DNA of 64,000 nucleotides from Symsagittifera roscoffensis (taxonomy: Eukaryota > Xenacoelomorpha > Acoela > Convolutidae), in contig NC_087068.1 in assembly GCF_963678635.1 (NCBI RefSeq), forward strand, positions 17,239,872 through 17,303,871, read 5' to 3'. Position numbers and translations under genes: made by a program. The notes under the pieces are model-generated. The model was not told the origin of the DNA and made no database searches. It saw only the letters and a program-made list of their open reading frames with translations. This document shows, one piece after another, positions 54,330 through 64,000 of the stretch (position 1 is its first letter; the number at the start of each line of letters is the position of its first letter).

Positions 54330-54903
54330 TGAAGACGTTTAGAATTGCTTTCGTGGGGTAGTTTTTTTGTTCCCCAGTTTCTTGTAGGACTAACGCTGAT
54401 TTAATTGCATTTGTTGACAGATATTCAAAGGCAAATTTTCCTACTAGTCAAGTTCTGGATGTTGAAACTGAAGACTAACAAATGACTCACATGGTAAGGT
54501 TACTCTAACTGGTTTTCAGCGTTTTATCTGTCATGACTCTGTTGTTACTTTTTTGTGAGAATAACTTGTGAAAACTCAATCGATCAGGCTACAAATAAAA
54601 ACTGTAAATCATATGCCAAATATTTCTTCTCAGTAAAAAGTGAAAACCATGAGACCATGACTTATAGCTTCTGGGTGATAGCTATTCAAGATGATCAATT
54701 CACAAATAGTCGTTTTGAGTGGAACCAATAATATCAATTATTGTTGAACCAAAGAGTAATCAAGAAACAAAAAACGTAATCTTGATTTATTTATCAAGGA
54801 GGGGCAAAATTCTGTTATGCAAATCATATACTATTACTTCATCAGCAAAATAAGGACATTTTCTAAAAAAAAAATAGAACCCTTACCTGGTACAAAAGTG
54901 TGA
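54330..54903. other. AT-rich sequence, nothing identified
   Basis: A CAG|GTAAGG donor-like site lies at about 54,885 on the minus strand, but the frame before it is closed. No repeat or gene recognised. Confidence 0.4.
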
Positions 54904-55176
54904 ATGTGTAGTCATCCACAAAAAGTTAAAAAGAAACGGAGCCTAGAACAAACTAGATACAATTTCGCCCAAACATTGAAACCCGATCAGAAAGAAGTCA
55001 ATACAACGCAAATCCTTGACCACGTAGAAGCTGAGAATGCAGAAGCATTGAAGACCGAATCCAAATATTCGTATACGGGCCTGAAATTTAACTCAACACA
55101 ACATCAAAATATAGATGCTACCGCACCTGGATCAAACACGGAAGGTAGTTTTGAAACTATGTTAAACTACATTTAG
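54904..55176 (+). CDS. Unassigned open frame (90 codons)
   Basis: ATG to TAG. Composition is protein-like (Lys, Glu, Thr, Asn rich; for example LDHVEAENAEALKTE) and stands out from the AT-rich flanks. No motif or family recognised. It may be an exon or a remnant of an older element; chance cannot be excluded. Confidence 0.25.
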   Translation: MCSHPQKVKKKRSLEQTRYNFAQTLKPDQKEVNTTQILDHVEAENAEALKTESKYSYTGLKFNSTQHQNIDATAPGSNTEGSFETMLNYI

Positions 55177-55397
55177 GAAAAAAGGCTGCTCTTAGATTAA
55201 GACATGGCCCTGATTGTTCCGACTCCTTTAACTGCTCCCAAGTTTTTGTTAAATGAAATACTGGCAAAATTTTAGTTGTCAAAGTTTTAGTCGTGTACGG
55301 AATTGACCAGACCAATTACGCACTTGGAACCGCATTTAGGCTAGTGGCAACCACGCTAGCTTGACAATCCAACAATTCTGGTTCCAACCACAATGTT

Positions 55398-55677
55398 TTA
55401 TTTGTGAAATTGGGCTGAACCTATGTAAGACCACCCTAAGCAATTATTTTCTTTACTTTCGTTCTTTTTTATCACTGTACTCTGGAAAAATTATCAGCTT
55501 GCTCATCAAATTGTCAAATAAAGATTCAAAAAATAATTTTCATTTTAGCATGGGACTTACTTCAAGCAGACGAGTTACTTCGGAGAAATTCTTGGAGAAG
55601 TTGACGAAGTCTAGTCCATCTTTTTCATAAAACCAGCGAAATCTGCCCCAAAGAGCCAGTAAAAAGAAATAAGTCAT
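55398..55677 (-). CDS. Candidate two-exon small gene
   Basis: Exon 1 (55,561-55,677) runs from an ATG for exactly 39 codons to GAA|GTAAGT, a consensus donor. It starts with a hydrophobic segment (MTYFFLLALW), which could be a signal or anchor. An intron of 79 bp ends in TTTTTCCAG. Exon 2 (55,398-55,481) continues in phase 0 for 27 codons to TAA. A TTTTTAG just before the ATG leaves open that exon 1 is internal. The product, about 66 residues, is unknown. Confidence 0.35.
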
Positions 55678-56434
55678 TTTATCTAAAAAGTTAGAGAGGA
55701 ATTGAATCGGATGAATGAAAGAATTTACTTTTATGGCGGATCTCTGAAATTATGGATGGTGTTGCAAAAGTAATTCTGTTAGCAAAAATATTGAAAATTT
55801 TTTTAAAAATTGCTTCTGAAAAACTGCTTCAGTCAATAATGTGTCAATGAATCTTCAATTCAATATATCTGTAATGGTAGATGTCAGAAAACCCCCGTAA
55901 ACGAAATTGAAAGAAAAACGACTTCAAATACAAAACAAAAAGATTTCAAAAAGCTGAACAGCATTCAAATATAAAATGTTTTATAAACTATAGGTTTAAA
56001 ATTCAAGTGATTCTGTGACACAATCCAGATGTGTTTCTGATTGCATGTCAAAAACTTCGCCTTCAAAAACAATTTATTTAAATTTGACTGAAAGGTGTCT
56101 AAAATAGAGCATACTAATTCCGTGGGTAAAAACAGAGCTCAATTACTGATAATTAGATCTTCTTGATTTGCATATGGAAATTTTAAAAATATCAATATCG
56201 TATTCATTATAAATTAGGACAGGAAAATGAAAGGTTAATTAAATAGTGATTAAAGAAGCTTCACCGTGATTGAAACCACTGAAAATGTTCTGCATAGTTG
56301 ATTGAATCTGTTACAAAACTTAGTTCAGTCTATTTATACAACTTAAAAACTAGTGTAGAGTTAGTTTGTTTGTAAGCAAAAAAATAAGAGGCCAAACGTT
56401 TTTTCAAATGCAAAATTTTGAAATTTTTTGGCAG
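55678..56434. other. AT-rich sequence, nothing identified
   Basis: No repeats or frames of coding character. Confidence 0.45.
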
Positions 56435-56610
56435 GTAGAGCACGCATACAAGATCGCCGGCAGGCGCTGATCAAGGTTTTTCCCAAGATTGCCTTTTTCC
56501 AAAAACATATCTGCACATTTTCGGGACCATTTCTTTATGCCAAGCAAATTGAAAAAGATATGTTGCAGACTAAAGCACAAACGCCAGCTTTCATCCAATT
56601 TTGTCTCTGA
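56435..56610 (+). CDS. Candidate terminal host exon (about 58 residues)
   Basis: Plus strand: a strong acceptor (GAAATTTTTTGGCAG) followed by an open frame to TGA, with a basic start (RARIQDRRQALIKVFP) and ordinary composition. No upstream exon found and no family recognised. Confidence 0.28.
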
Positions 56611-56689
56611 TTTAGTCTAAAAAGGGAAAACGATTTATTGACGCCAGGTAATAAAGTGATGTTCTTTTTAAAACCTTTTAATCTTGATT

Positions 56690-57245
56690 GGAGCTATATT
56701 AAGAAACTCGAGATAAATTTTTCCAGTTCAAGGTAAACCGTAGTTTGAGACCCCGAACTGAAAATTTTCTATCGGAGTTGAAAATAACCTTAGCTTGAAC
56801 TGCTTACAGTTACCTTTGCAAAATGAAACAAAAAAATGAAAAGCAATTTTTTCTCTCATTTTCTTTTCTGAAACAGGTTTTTTTAAATGAACGTTTAAGA
56901 CTATTGGCAGCGAAACAAAAGCTAAAAAGCAGCGGTAAATTTTTATCATGAAACTAGCATGCTATACTCGTTCCAGATCAGACTGAAAATGAAAAGTTCA
57001 AACTGGTTTTTATCAAGACTGAGGTTTTTTGAAATTTTAAAACTTCAATCGAGTTGCAGCTGAAGGTGGCGGATTTTCAAAAAACGTCTCAAAAATTTTG
57101 ACGACCTTTTTTTTATCGACCAGATTGATTTTCCGAGCTCTACTAAAGCACTACAAAGACGCTGTTTCGGCAAAATTTTCTGCGCCGCAGATAGTTTTTT
57201 GAAAAAAGTTTTAAAAAGGCCGTTTTTTGGGGCACTTCTCGGTGG
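56690..57245. repeat. Dispersed repeat, copy 1 (left of the host gene)
   Basis: Similar in two blocks to 59,060-59,655: one around TTGAACTGCTTACAGTTACC and one around GATTGATTTTCCG ... AAAGACGCTGTTT ... GGGGCACTT. Both copies are in the same direction and flank the gene at 57,845-59,014. Confidence 0.65.
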
Positions 57246-57844
57246 CTTGATAGAGAGTTACTTTCTAATGCGATAACTTCAACTGTAAATAATTCGTTTT
57301 TACCCTGATTTCAATTCATAATTATCATTTTCAAAAACCCCTCTTTTAAACTTCTTGTTTGTAATTATTGTTGGGGAAAATCATTAACTTTCAAATTTAA
57401 CTCTTTCTCATTTTTGGACTTCTCATTTTTGGACTTCTTCATTTTTGGACTTCTTTCTCATTTTTGGACTTCTCATTTTTGGACTTCTTTCTCATTTTTG
57501 GACTTCTTCAACACTCACTTGTCTGTCTGCAAACCTGACGACCTTTTCATAGTTCTAATTTTGACTGTTTCTTCTCATAAAACTTTGATTGATATACAAG
57601 TCTGGAAATATATATGTACAAAGAATATACAACGGAATCATAAACAAAACAAAGAAAGAAGGATACAAAGGAAATTTGAATACAAAAAGGAAATATGATG
57701 AATCTAACTATGATAACCAATTAAAAAAGATCTATTTACAATGGGACTTCATTAGTTTTAACAAATCAATTTATTCTGAATGAATATCGGAACACTGTGG
57801 TGTTCTGATACCATTTCAGAATAAGTTCCAATTGCTAATTGAGG
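57246..57844. other. Spacer with a CATTTTTGGACTTCT tandem array (57,408-57,512)
   Basis: The array has six copies of TCATTTTTGGACTTCT with 18-24 bp spacing. The rest is AT-rich. The host gene's stop codon lies at the right end, so this also holds its 3' untranslated region; no clear AATAAA is seen close to the stop. Confidence 0.6.
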
Positions 57845-59014
57845 CTATTTCAAACCCTTTGCGTAATTTTTGAGTCTCAATTGGAAGTTGTTTTTTGACA
57901 TTTTTCTCTGGAAACCTCTCTGGCGCGCTGAGAGTGACTGATTAATCGGTGAACTCTCTTCTGGGTGGTAGAGTAGTCGCAAAACATATCCGCACTTTTT
58001 CATTCGACCCAAATCTTGTTGAGCGTTTTCAGACTTATTCCTGGTGTAACCAATCATAGCTTCTTTGCAGTAAACATGTTTATCAGTGAGCCGATTTTTT
58101 GCTGCTTCCAAAAAACTCAGTTTCGGCTCTTCAGCATAAAGTTTTTCTTCGTCAAAAACAAGACCTTTGCTGTTATTCAGCGAAGCTCTTTCCAAAACAT
58201 CGCTTCTAAAAACGTCTCGATTAATGGCAATTTGACATTCTTGCTGACCTGAAACGTAAGGAAATAGTTCCTCGTAACGTATATTCGTTGAAAGTTGAAG
58301 CGCTTTGTGTTGTAAACGAACCATTGGAAGGAAATAAAGAACTTCGGATTGATTTCGCCGTCGTAGAACATTTTCTATTGATCTCAAACTTTCGGATGTC
58401 AGAAATGAACAGCCGTCCAAAATCAGAACCCATTTAGCGCCCAGCTGAAAACTTTTTTCGATTGCAAAATTTCGCGCTTTGTTTATATTCAAAACTTCAT
58501 TTTGTAAAATTTTGGCGTCTTTAGTAGATGGAGGATTAATAATGTGGTAAACTTCACGGTGTGAACTAATCAAGCGTCTCAAATGGTCTTTTTTGGTCTT
58601 ATTGAGGATGGAATTCAAAATCCAAATCCGTTCAAAATCAGATGGTAGTTTTTCTCTTTCCAAAATCAATTTTGTATTTAGATAAGTTTGTGTTTCGCCA
58701 TGCAAAGGTGGTAAGTCGTTGCTGATAATCCGAGTTACTGTGTAACTTATGCCATGCAAATGTGGTAATTCGTTACTGATAATCTGAGTTACTGGGTGAT
58801 TAACGGGGAGATCTTCCGGGCAACAGATTACATTGCACCAGGTTAAAACTGTTCATCAACGTCTTTGGAAGTGATTGGCAGGAGCTATAGCGCACGGTGG
58901 GTTTTTACATGCCACTTGTTTTGCCTCAGAGAAAGCTCGTAGGTGAAAGTTTTGATATCCTTTCATTTGATTCGGGCCCGGAAATGCTTTTAAAAAAAGT
59001 TCAGACTTATCATT
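57845..59014 (-). CDS. Host gene, glycosyltransferase-like (last two exons)
   Basis: The last exon (57,845-58,848) is open for about 334 codons to a TAG. An intron of 60 bp (58,849-58,908; CAT|GTAAAA to GATGAACAG) joins it in phase to an exon at 58,909-59,014, which begins after TTCTGTAG. More exons must lie upstream. Segments include FERIWILNSILNK, NINKARNFAIEKSFQLGAKW and VLILDGCSFLT. The pattern ARNxAxxxGxxxAxW ... DGxxF recalls a little-studied family of glycosyltransferase-like proteins known from bacteria and protists; this is from memory and not verified. A 54-bp in-frame duplication near 58,698-58,805 repeats IISNxLPxLHG. The C-terminal tail is basic (RQRGFQRKMSKNN). Confidence 0.6.
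58698..58805 (-). repeat. 54-bp in-frame tandem duplication in the host gene
   Basis: 58,698-58,751 and 58,752-58,805 differ at about nine positions. It adds 18 residues and keeps the frame (VTQIISNELPHLHG, then VTRIISNDLPPLHG). Confidence 0.85.
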
Positions 59015-59059
59015 CTACAGAACTTTCACCCCTTTTTGAAACTAATTTAAATCATATTT

Positions 59060-59655
59060 AAATTTTTCAAGTTCGAGGAAAAAAGTAGTTTGAGACCCGG
59101 AACAAAAAATTTTCCATCGGAGTTGAAACTAACATTAACTTGAACTGCTTACAGTTACCTTTTCAAAATTAAAACTTCTCTGGAAACCTCTCTGGCGGTG
59201 TTCTGATTGAACTTTTGAAATTTTGAAATTTCTATCGAGTTGCAGCTGAAACGGGTGAGTTTTCACGGATAATAATCAATTTTTACTTTGTCCCTCGGAC
59301 CTTTGCCAAATATCCTATTTTAATTTTCCTCATGTTTACCCACTTCCATCTAAATTCACCGCTCCCAGGGGGAAGGGGAGGCAGAAATACCCCAATAAAA
59401 AACAATGAGAAAAAAACTGTGAAAAAAGTAGGATACAATCATGGGCGCATCAAGGATTTTCTCGAGGGGGGGGGGGGCGGATTTTCAAAAACTTACTCGA
59501 AAATTTTTACAACCTTTTTTTTGTATCAACCAGTTTGATTTTCCGGTCTCTGCTAAAGCACTAAAAAGACGCTGTTTTAGCAAAACTTTCTGCGACGCAG
59601 GAAATTTTTTGAAAAAAAAAAGTTAAAAAAGCCGTTTTTGGGGCACTTGTTGAAA
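59060..59655. repeat. Dispersed repeat, copy 2 (right of the host gene)
   Basis: See the copy at 56,690-57,245. This copy has an extra insert around 59,260-59,460 containing a short G run. A short piece at 59,175-59,195 (CTCTGGAAACCTCTCTGGCG) is also found in the end of the host gene's last exon (57,905-57,925). Confidence 0.65.
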
Positions 59656-59714
59656 AACTTTGACAAAAAATTGCGTTTTTTGGCGCGCGCTCCCCCTCAA
59701 AATAGTATACCAAA

Positions 59715-60299
59715 GTCAGTCAAAAATAGATAGTAGCAGTAGCGGATTTAGTTTCCCCCTTTGTAAAAAACTGACTTATGTTCTTCGCACTCCAGATCCT
59801 AATATCACGGAGTCAGCTGATATAGCACGTGAAGCAACCAAGAAAGTAGAAAGTTTTAAATGTGGTGGGGGGAGTGGTAAAGAACCATTTTTTTTTCAAA
59901 AACAAATGTGTTCGAATCGTCTGTGCCACCTATAGCTTCTTTTATTTTTTGTTTCAATACCCGGTTTGACCTCCATACACCAAAAAATGCTTAGGCGCCC
60001 TTAGAAAAATTTTAAGGTCAGTCAGTCAAAAATAGATAGTAGCAGTAGCGGATTTAGTTTCCCCCTTTGTAAAAAACTGACTTATGTTCTTCGCACTCCA
60101 GATCCTAATATCACGGAGTCAGCTGATATAGCACGTGAAGCAACCAAGAAAGTAGAAAGTTTTAAATGTGGTGGGGGGAGTGGTAAAGAACCATTTTTTT
60201 TTCAAAAACAAATGTGTTCGAATCGTCTGTGCCACCTATAGCTTCTTTTATTTTTTGTTTCAATACCCGGTTTGACCTCCATACACCAAAAAATGCTTA
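59715..60299. repeat. Tandem duplication with 306-bp offset
   Basis: 59,715-59,993 and 60,021-60,299 are nearly identical (279 bp each, from GTCAGTCAAAAATAG to AAAAAATGCTTA), with a 27-bp spacer. The end of each copy is the first part of the MITE terminal repeat at 60,285. Confidence 0.92.
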
Positions 60300-60694
60300 T
60301 CATACAATTCCATACAACAAAAATCATTGCCATACAAATCCATACATCAAATGTATGGAGAAAATGCTTGCCCTACAATTTTCATACATTTTCGGTATGG
60401 AAATTGTATGACTGGTAATTTTTGTAGTTTTGAAAGTAGTTTTGAAAATTTGCCCTAAAAATTTTTTTGTTTTTTTTTCGACAACAATTCGAATTTTGTA
60501 AGCAAACAAACATTATCCGAAAACAAAATATTGCATGCAAAATTTAATTTTTGGTGTGCATAGCGTAGTCTTGGATACGACAATATTGGCTTTTTTTCTT
60601 TTCACATAGTTTTTTTTTCAAAAACGCTGAACGTATGGAATTGTATGAAAAGAAATTTCCCATTTGTGAGAATTGTATGATAAGCGTTTTTGGT
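60285..60694. mobile_element. MITE-like element, about 410 bp
   Basis: Terminal inverted repeats of about 25 bp: ACCAAAAAATGCTTATCATA at the left and its near reverse complement (TATGATAAGCGTTTTTGGT) at the right. The inside repeats CATACAATTCCATAC in both directions, which would form further stems. There is no coding frame. No clear target-site duplication is visible, so the superfamily is open. Confidence 0.7.
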
Positions 60695-61168
60695 CAGCCT
60701 GGGTAACTGGAAATGATCTATACTAACAATGCATCATAGAATTCAAAGTCTGTATAAAACTCTTTTGAAAGTTTGTAAGTGAACATTTTGTTTATCCTGC
60801 AATTTGTTTATACAAATCATCACTAGTCGTATAAGCTGCACACTATGACTGATGGATAGGTAATCTGTTGCCATTTGTTGATCGCTGTTTGATGACAAAT
60901 AATGACAAATATTGATACAAAACCCATAGAACAGCCACTAAACAAAGTTTTCGAATACTAACTTGAATCATAACTGATCATAACGATATCACAATTACGA
61001 TTCACAAATTATATTATATTTTTGTATGAGCCATGGTTTGCTTGCAAAGTGACAAATTAGTCAATAAGCGAAGCACGTTTCATAGAGAAGTACGTGCAAA
61101 CAAAAACCTGACGGTTGGTTTCAGTTTAATGAAAGTTTTAAACAACAAAAATTGTAACTCAACGAAAC
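60695..61168. other. AT-rich sequence, nothing identified
   Basis: No gene or repeat recognised. It ends at AACGAAACCATGG, a good start context for the frame at 61,169. Confidence 0.45.
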
Positions 61169-62037
61169 CATGGCTTGTTTAGCTAATATGAACAAAGCAG
61201 ACCTGCTTCTAGAGGCTAAAAAATTGCAGAAATTGCTTGAGAAAGAAAAAAATGAAAAGCTTGTCCATGAAATTACTATTTTGAAAATGTAAGTAGAACT
61301 ACAAGGAGCTCGTCAACATCAACAGAAAACTATCACAATACTGGAAAAAGATGTAGAATTTTTCCAAAAACAAACTGAAAAAATAATTGGCAACTTACTA
61401 GAACAAAAACAACAAGCAGAGTAACCGACATTTCAACAAATACAATGACAAATTTCAGCCCAAATTAATCCATGGGTTTGCAAAAAACCTCATAATATCG
61501 GACAGCTCATACCGAAAAATTCTAAAATTGGGTGGCTGGAAGCCAGCTTGAATGGGACGGGTTAACTCACATTGAACCCTGGGAGGTAACTGAGCAGAGC
61601 AACGTAAGTCGGATGCCCATAACCAGGATGGGGGAGTGATCTTATATGAGGGACCCAGAAGAAACTGCATTATGAGTCCTCAAGAGCAATGCAAAGAGGA
61701 GTTGAGTCGGATGAGTTAACTTAACTTCAAAAATCCTTTCTTAGAGTTAGTTTTAAGGGACAGGAATCAAGCGCTCGTAGATTTGGGAGGTACTTCGCAG
61801 GATACGTTGAATGGTCCAGTTAATCTGAGGTTGCAGCTCTTGACAGAGAAGCGGAGCAAAGTGGAGGCACCAGACTGGAGAGGGGAGTTCTCATTGGGTA
61901 TCTCATTTTCTGGAGTCAGTACTCTTGGTAATCCAGCAGTGTTTATATCAGAAGCGGTGTATTATATCCTGCGAACTAAACTACAACGAGAGATTTGCAA
62001 GGTCTCGATTGATGAAACTAGGCCCGCACGCTGATTA
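61169..62037 (+). pseudogene. Unidentified degraded coding tract
   Basis: Coding-like composition on the plus strand in a GC-richer island. It opens with a short coiled-coil frame (LLLEAKKLQKLLEKEKNEK) behind a good start context at 61,169, and the best preserved frame is 61,783-62,034 (83 codons, with SLGISFSGVSTLGNPAVF). A consensus GTAAGT at about 61,290 and an acceptor-like CCTTTCTTAG near 61,735 make splicing possible. I recognise no family; it may be a host gene or an old virus-like insertion. It looks broken. Confidence 0.35.
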
Positions 62038-62766
62038 TAGCAAACTCAGAAAATGACCACTCATCGCCTGCAATATTCCGACAAGATACAATTTTCTTGA
62101 GGCTGTCTGTCGCATCCCTGTCTTAGAGGTTTACACTGTTGCTGTAGGTGACGAATAAAACAGATTGTTACTCGCAAATGGTTATTTTTGCTGCATCCGA
62201 TTCACAGTTTTTAGCTCCCATCCTGTAATTTGTATCTTACGAACAAGAAATCCTGAACGCGATCAAGATGGGGACAGCGGAATAAGATCTCATCTATCCC
62301 GTACAGTTTTTGGGTGAATACTTCGCGATAGCTGGAAAGCGACCGTTTCGTATGAAGTTTGAATTAATGATGATTTAGCTACTATAAATTGCGGGTAAAT
62401 GAAATGAATAAATTATGGGAAAATTAACATGCGTTTTTAATTGAGCTTACATGTGAACAAATTATCTTGCCATTTAAAACGTGGTTTGTTTGCTGCAACA
62501 TTGCCGCCCCTGTTGATCTTTGATCAATGTTTTCACATCTCAGTAAGAAGAAGGCGGGTGTGAAGTTGTCGGTATTGATTGCGGGGAAGGTGGAGAAGGT
62601 GAACTGGGAGTGTCGAGTGGTCCTCACACGGCTGGAGTTGGTTGATGCAGCCTCTGATCCACGGTTTTTGAATTTCGTTTTTGTTTTTGATCTGTTTTTG
62701 TTTCTTTGTCGAAATGCTGCTCCTGAACGCCTCGAACAAAAAAAGGTTTAGTCCTAACCTTCGAAG
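62038..62766. other. Spacer before the BEL/Pao fragment
   Basis: Mixed composition, short frames on both strands (for example 62,527-62,751) without recognisable similarity. Since the BEL/Pao fragment is on the minus strand, this could be its downstream pol or non-coding part, but nothing shows it. Confidence 0.35.
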
Positions 62767-64000
62767 CTAATTACGATCGTCGGTGTTCTTCTTTAGAAGT
62801 TTCAGGGCGAACTTTGCGACAAAAGCTCCAATGCGTAGAGCTTTACCAAAAGATCCGCATCGTTCCAAATTTAAGCCGCTCTTTCCGCTCTTTTTGTCTG
62901 TCCGACGGTTAGTCCTGGTTGCTTGTGCGGCTTGCATGGTTTCCTCACCGCCAGCTGCCTGAGTGAGCAGGATGGTTTCGTCGAATGACCGTTTGAGCTC
63001 GTTCTTCTTTTCATTTGCTTCGAGAATTGGTGGTTGTGATGGAATAGAAACTTCATTTGTCTGAACCCAAGAGAGCCCTGACAACCAAAGCTGCAAATTT
63101 TGTAATTCAGCTGTTGCTACTGGTCGCGTTGTATGATCGGCTGGGTTTTGATAAGTCGGAAAGTGTTTCCACTTGTTGGCTGGTAGAATCGGTTGAAATT
63201 TGGCAGTACGATTGGCCACAAAAATGGAGTACCTGTTTGGAGTTGATCTGATCCAAGCAAGTGCTATTGTTGAATCACTCGAGGCGCTGACATCTACCAC
63301 CAATTGCAAAGTCTGCATTGACTTCAAGGCACACTTCGGGAGTTTAAGCCAAAAACCATTGAACAAAGCACAACTCTTGGAATACAAACTGTCTTCCGTG
63401 GTGCGACTAGCAATGAAGTGTGGATTCCTGCGTCTGAAGTTGTTCTGGCATAGATAGCTGCTCCATAAGCCATCTCCGATGTATCGCAGAAGAGAAGAAG
63501 ATCGACTTGTTAAAAGCTGTACTTGGCCAAGTAGCGAGGTACTGCCAAAGAAAACAAGTCCTAAGCTATCGAGCCAGTGTTAGAATTGGTTCGCTATATG
63601 TGCCCCAACATCATCATCCCATTCCAAATCCCCATCCCATGTTTTTTGGAATAGAATCTTCGGCATTATCGTTACAGGGGTCACCAGTCCAAGGGGATGA
63701 GAAACTCGTCCCAAATAGCTTGCTATCATCCGGCAAGTGATTATAGGTGTTGGAATGCTCTCGGGCAAAGCTAATGAGCTGCTCTCAACCATTGCAGATG
63801 GGTTTCTGTGTAACTTTCTCTTGTTTTTAGCGCGATTTAGCTGACCAGAGGATGCTCGGTAGAGTCCTGTACGTGTTTTCTGTGAATTGAACAATTTTGA
63901 GCAAAACTTTTGATGATTTTGGTCCGGAAATGTCTTGGGGGCATGGTTGAAACGCGTCCTTGGCCTTTTTGGGGAGTTGGTTTTGAATTTTTCACTTTGA
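62767..64000 (-). pseudogene. pol: BEL/Pao pol fragment (runs off the right edge)
   Basis: The frame at 62,767-63,387 has DSTIALAWIRSTPNRYSIFV, TYQNPADHTTRP and LWLSGLSWVQTNE, the RNase H end of BEL/Pao pol (SDSxxxLxWI, NPADxxSR, WxxGPxWL). The frame at 63,580-63,894 has VSHPLGLVTPVTIMPKILFQ and LEWDD, the segment just after the BEL/Pao RT (DPLGxxxPxxxxxKxxxQ). Order on the minus strand is correct: RT end right, RNase H left. The remaining RT, protease and gag would lie right of the window. Fossil, looks broken. Confidence 0.8.

Noticed and set aside
55361-55630. Plus-strand frame of 89 codons
   Set aside because: It overlaps the better supported minus-strand exon pair and has a composition expected from its complement.

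Overview
This window is eukaryotic and almost certainly from an invertebrate animal. It carries three kinds of LTR retrotransposon: Ty3/Gypsy-like elements of at least two lineages and one BEL/Pao element, a group confined to animals. It also holds satellite DNA, a large palindrome, and a few host-like exons with short GT-AG introns (60, about 79 and 181 bp). The sequence is AT-rich outside the elements. No species can be named from the sequence alone. No tRNA, rRNA or spliced-leader gene was found.

Layout. (1) Bases 1-27,500, minus strand: a giant Ty3/Gypsy-like element, about 25 kb from LTR to LTR, in tandem with the gag start of a second copy that runs off the left edge. From right to left: LTR, gag, protease, linker, reverse transcriptase, RNase H, integrase, then about 11 kb of extra same-strand reading frames. 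The extra frames include a macro-domain-like protein, a coiled-coil/SGNH-hydrolase protein, a second SGNH-like region, and several large proteins I cannot assign. The LTR follows, carrying an 801-bp copy of the element's own last coding block. (2) 27,966-36,350, plus strand: two copies of an LTR-like repeat related to the first family, a degraded gag-like region, and between the LTR copies two candidate host exons on the minus strand. (3) 36,423-38,343: a 120-bp satellite with higher-order structure, ending in a 200-N gap. (4) 39,570-42,727: a 3.2-kb imperfect palindrome. (5) 43,262-52,487, minus strand: a second, compact Ty3/Gypsy family with 156-bp LTRs, again in head-to-tail copies. (6) 52,488-62,766: AT-rich sequence with a diverged integrase fragment, a recognisable multi-exon host gene (57,845-59,014, glycosyltransferase-like by inference), several short exon candidates, a 306-bp tandem duplication and a MITE. 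(7) 62,767-64,000, minus strand: a BEL/Pao pol fragment.

How it fits together. Gag, protease, RT/RNase H and integrase are the standard replication set. The unusual part is the downstream block of family 1, where a macro-domain-like fold (ADP-ribose chemistry in known relatives) and SGNH-hydrolase-like folds (ester hydrolysis, or RNA binding in the Oskar OSK relative) travel with an LTR element. All the LTR elements look broken and are treated here as fossils. Function of the extra proteins is inferred from motifs only.
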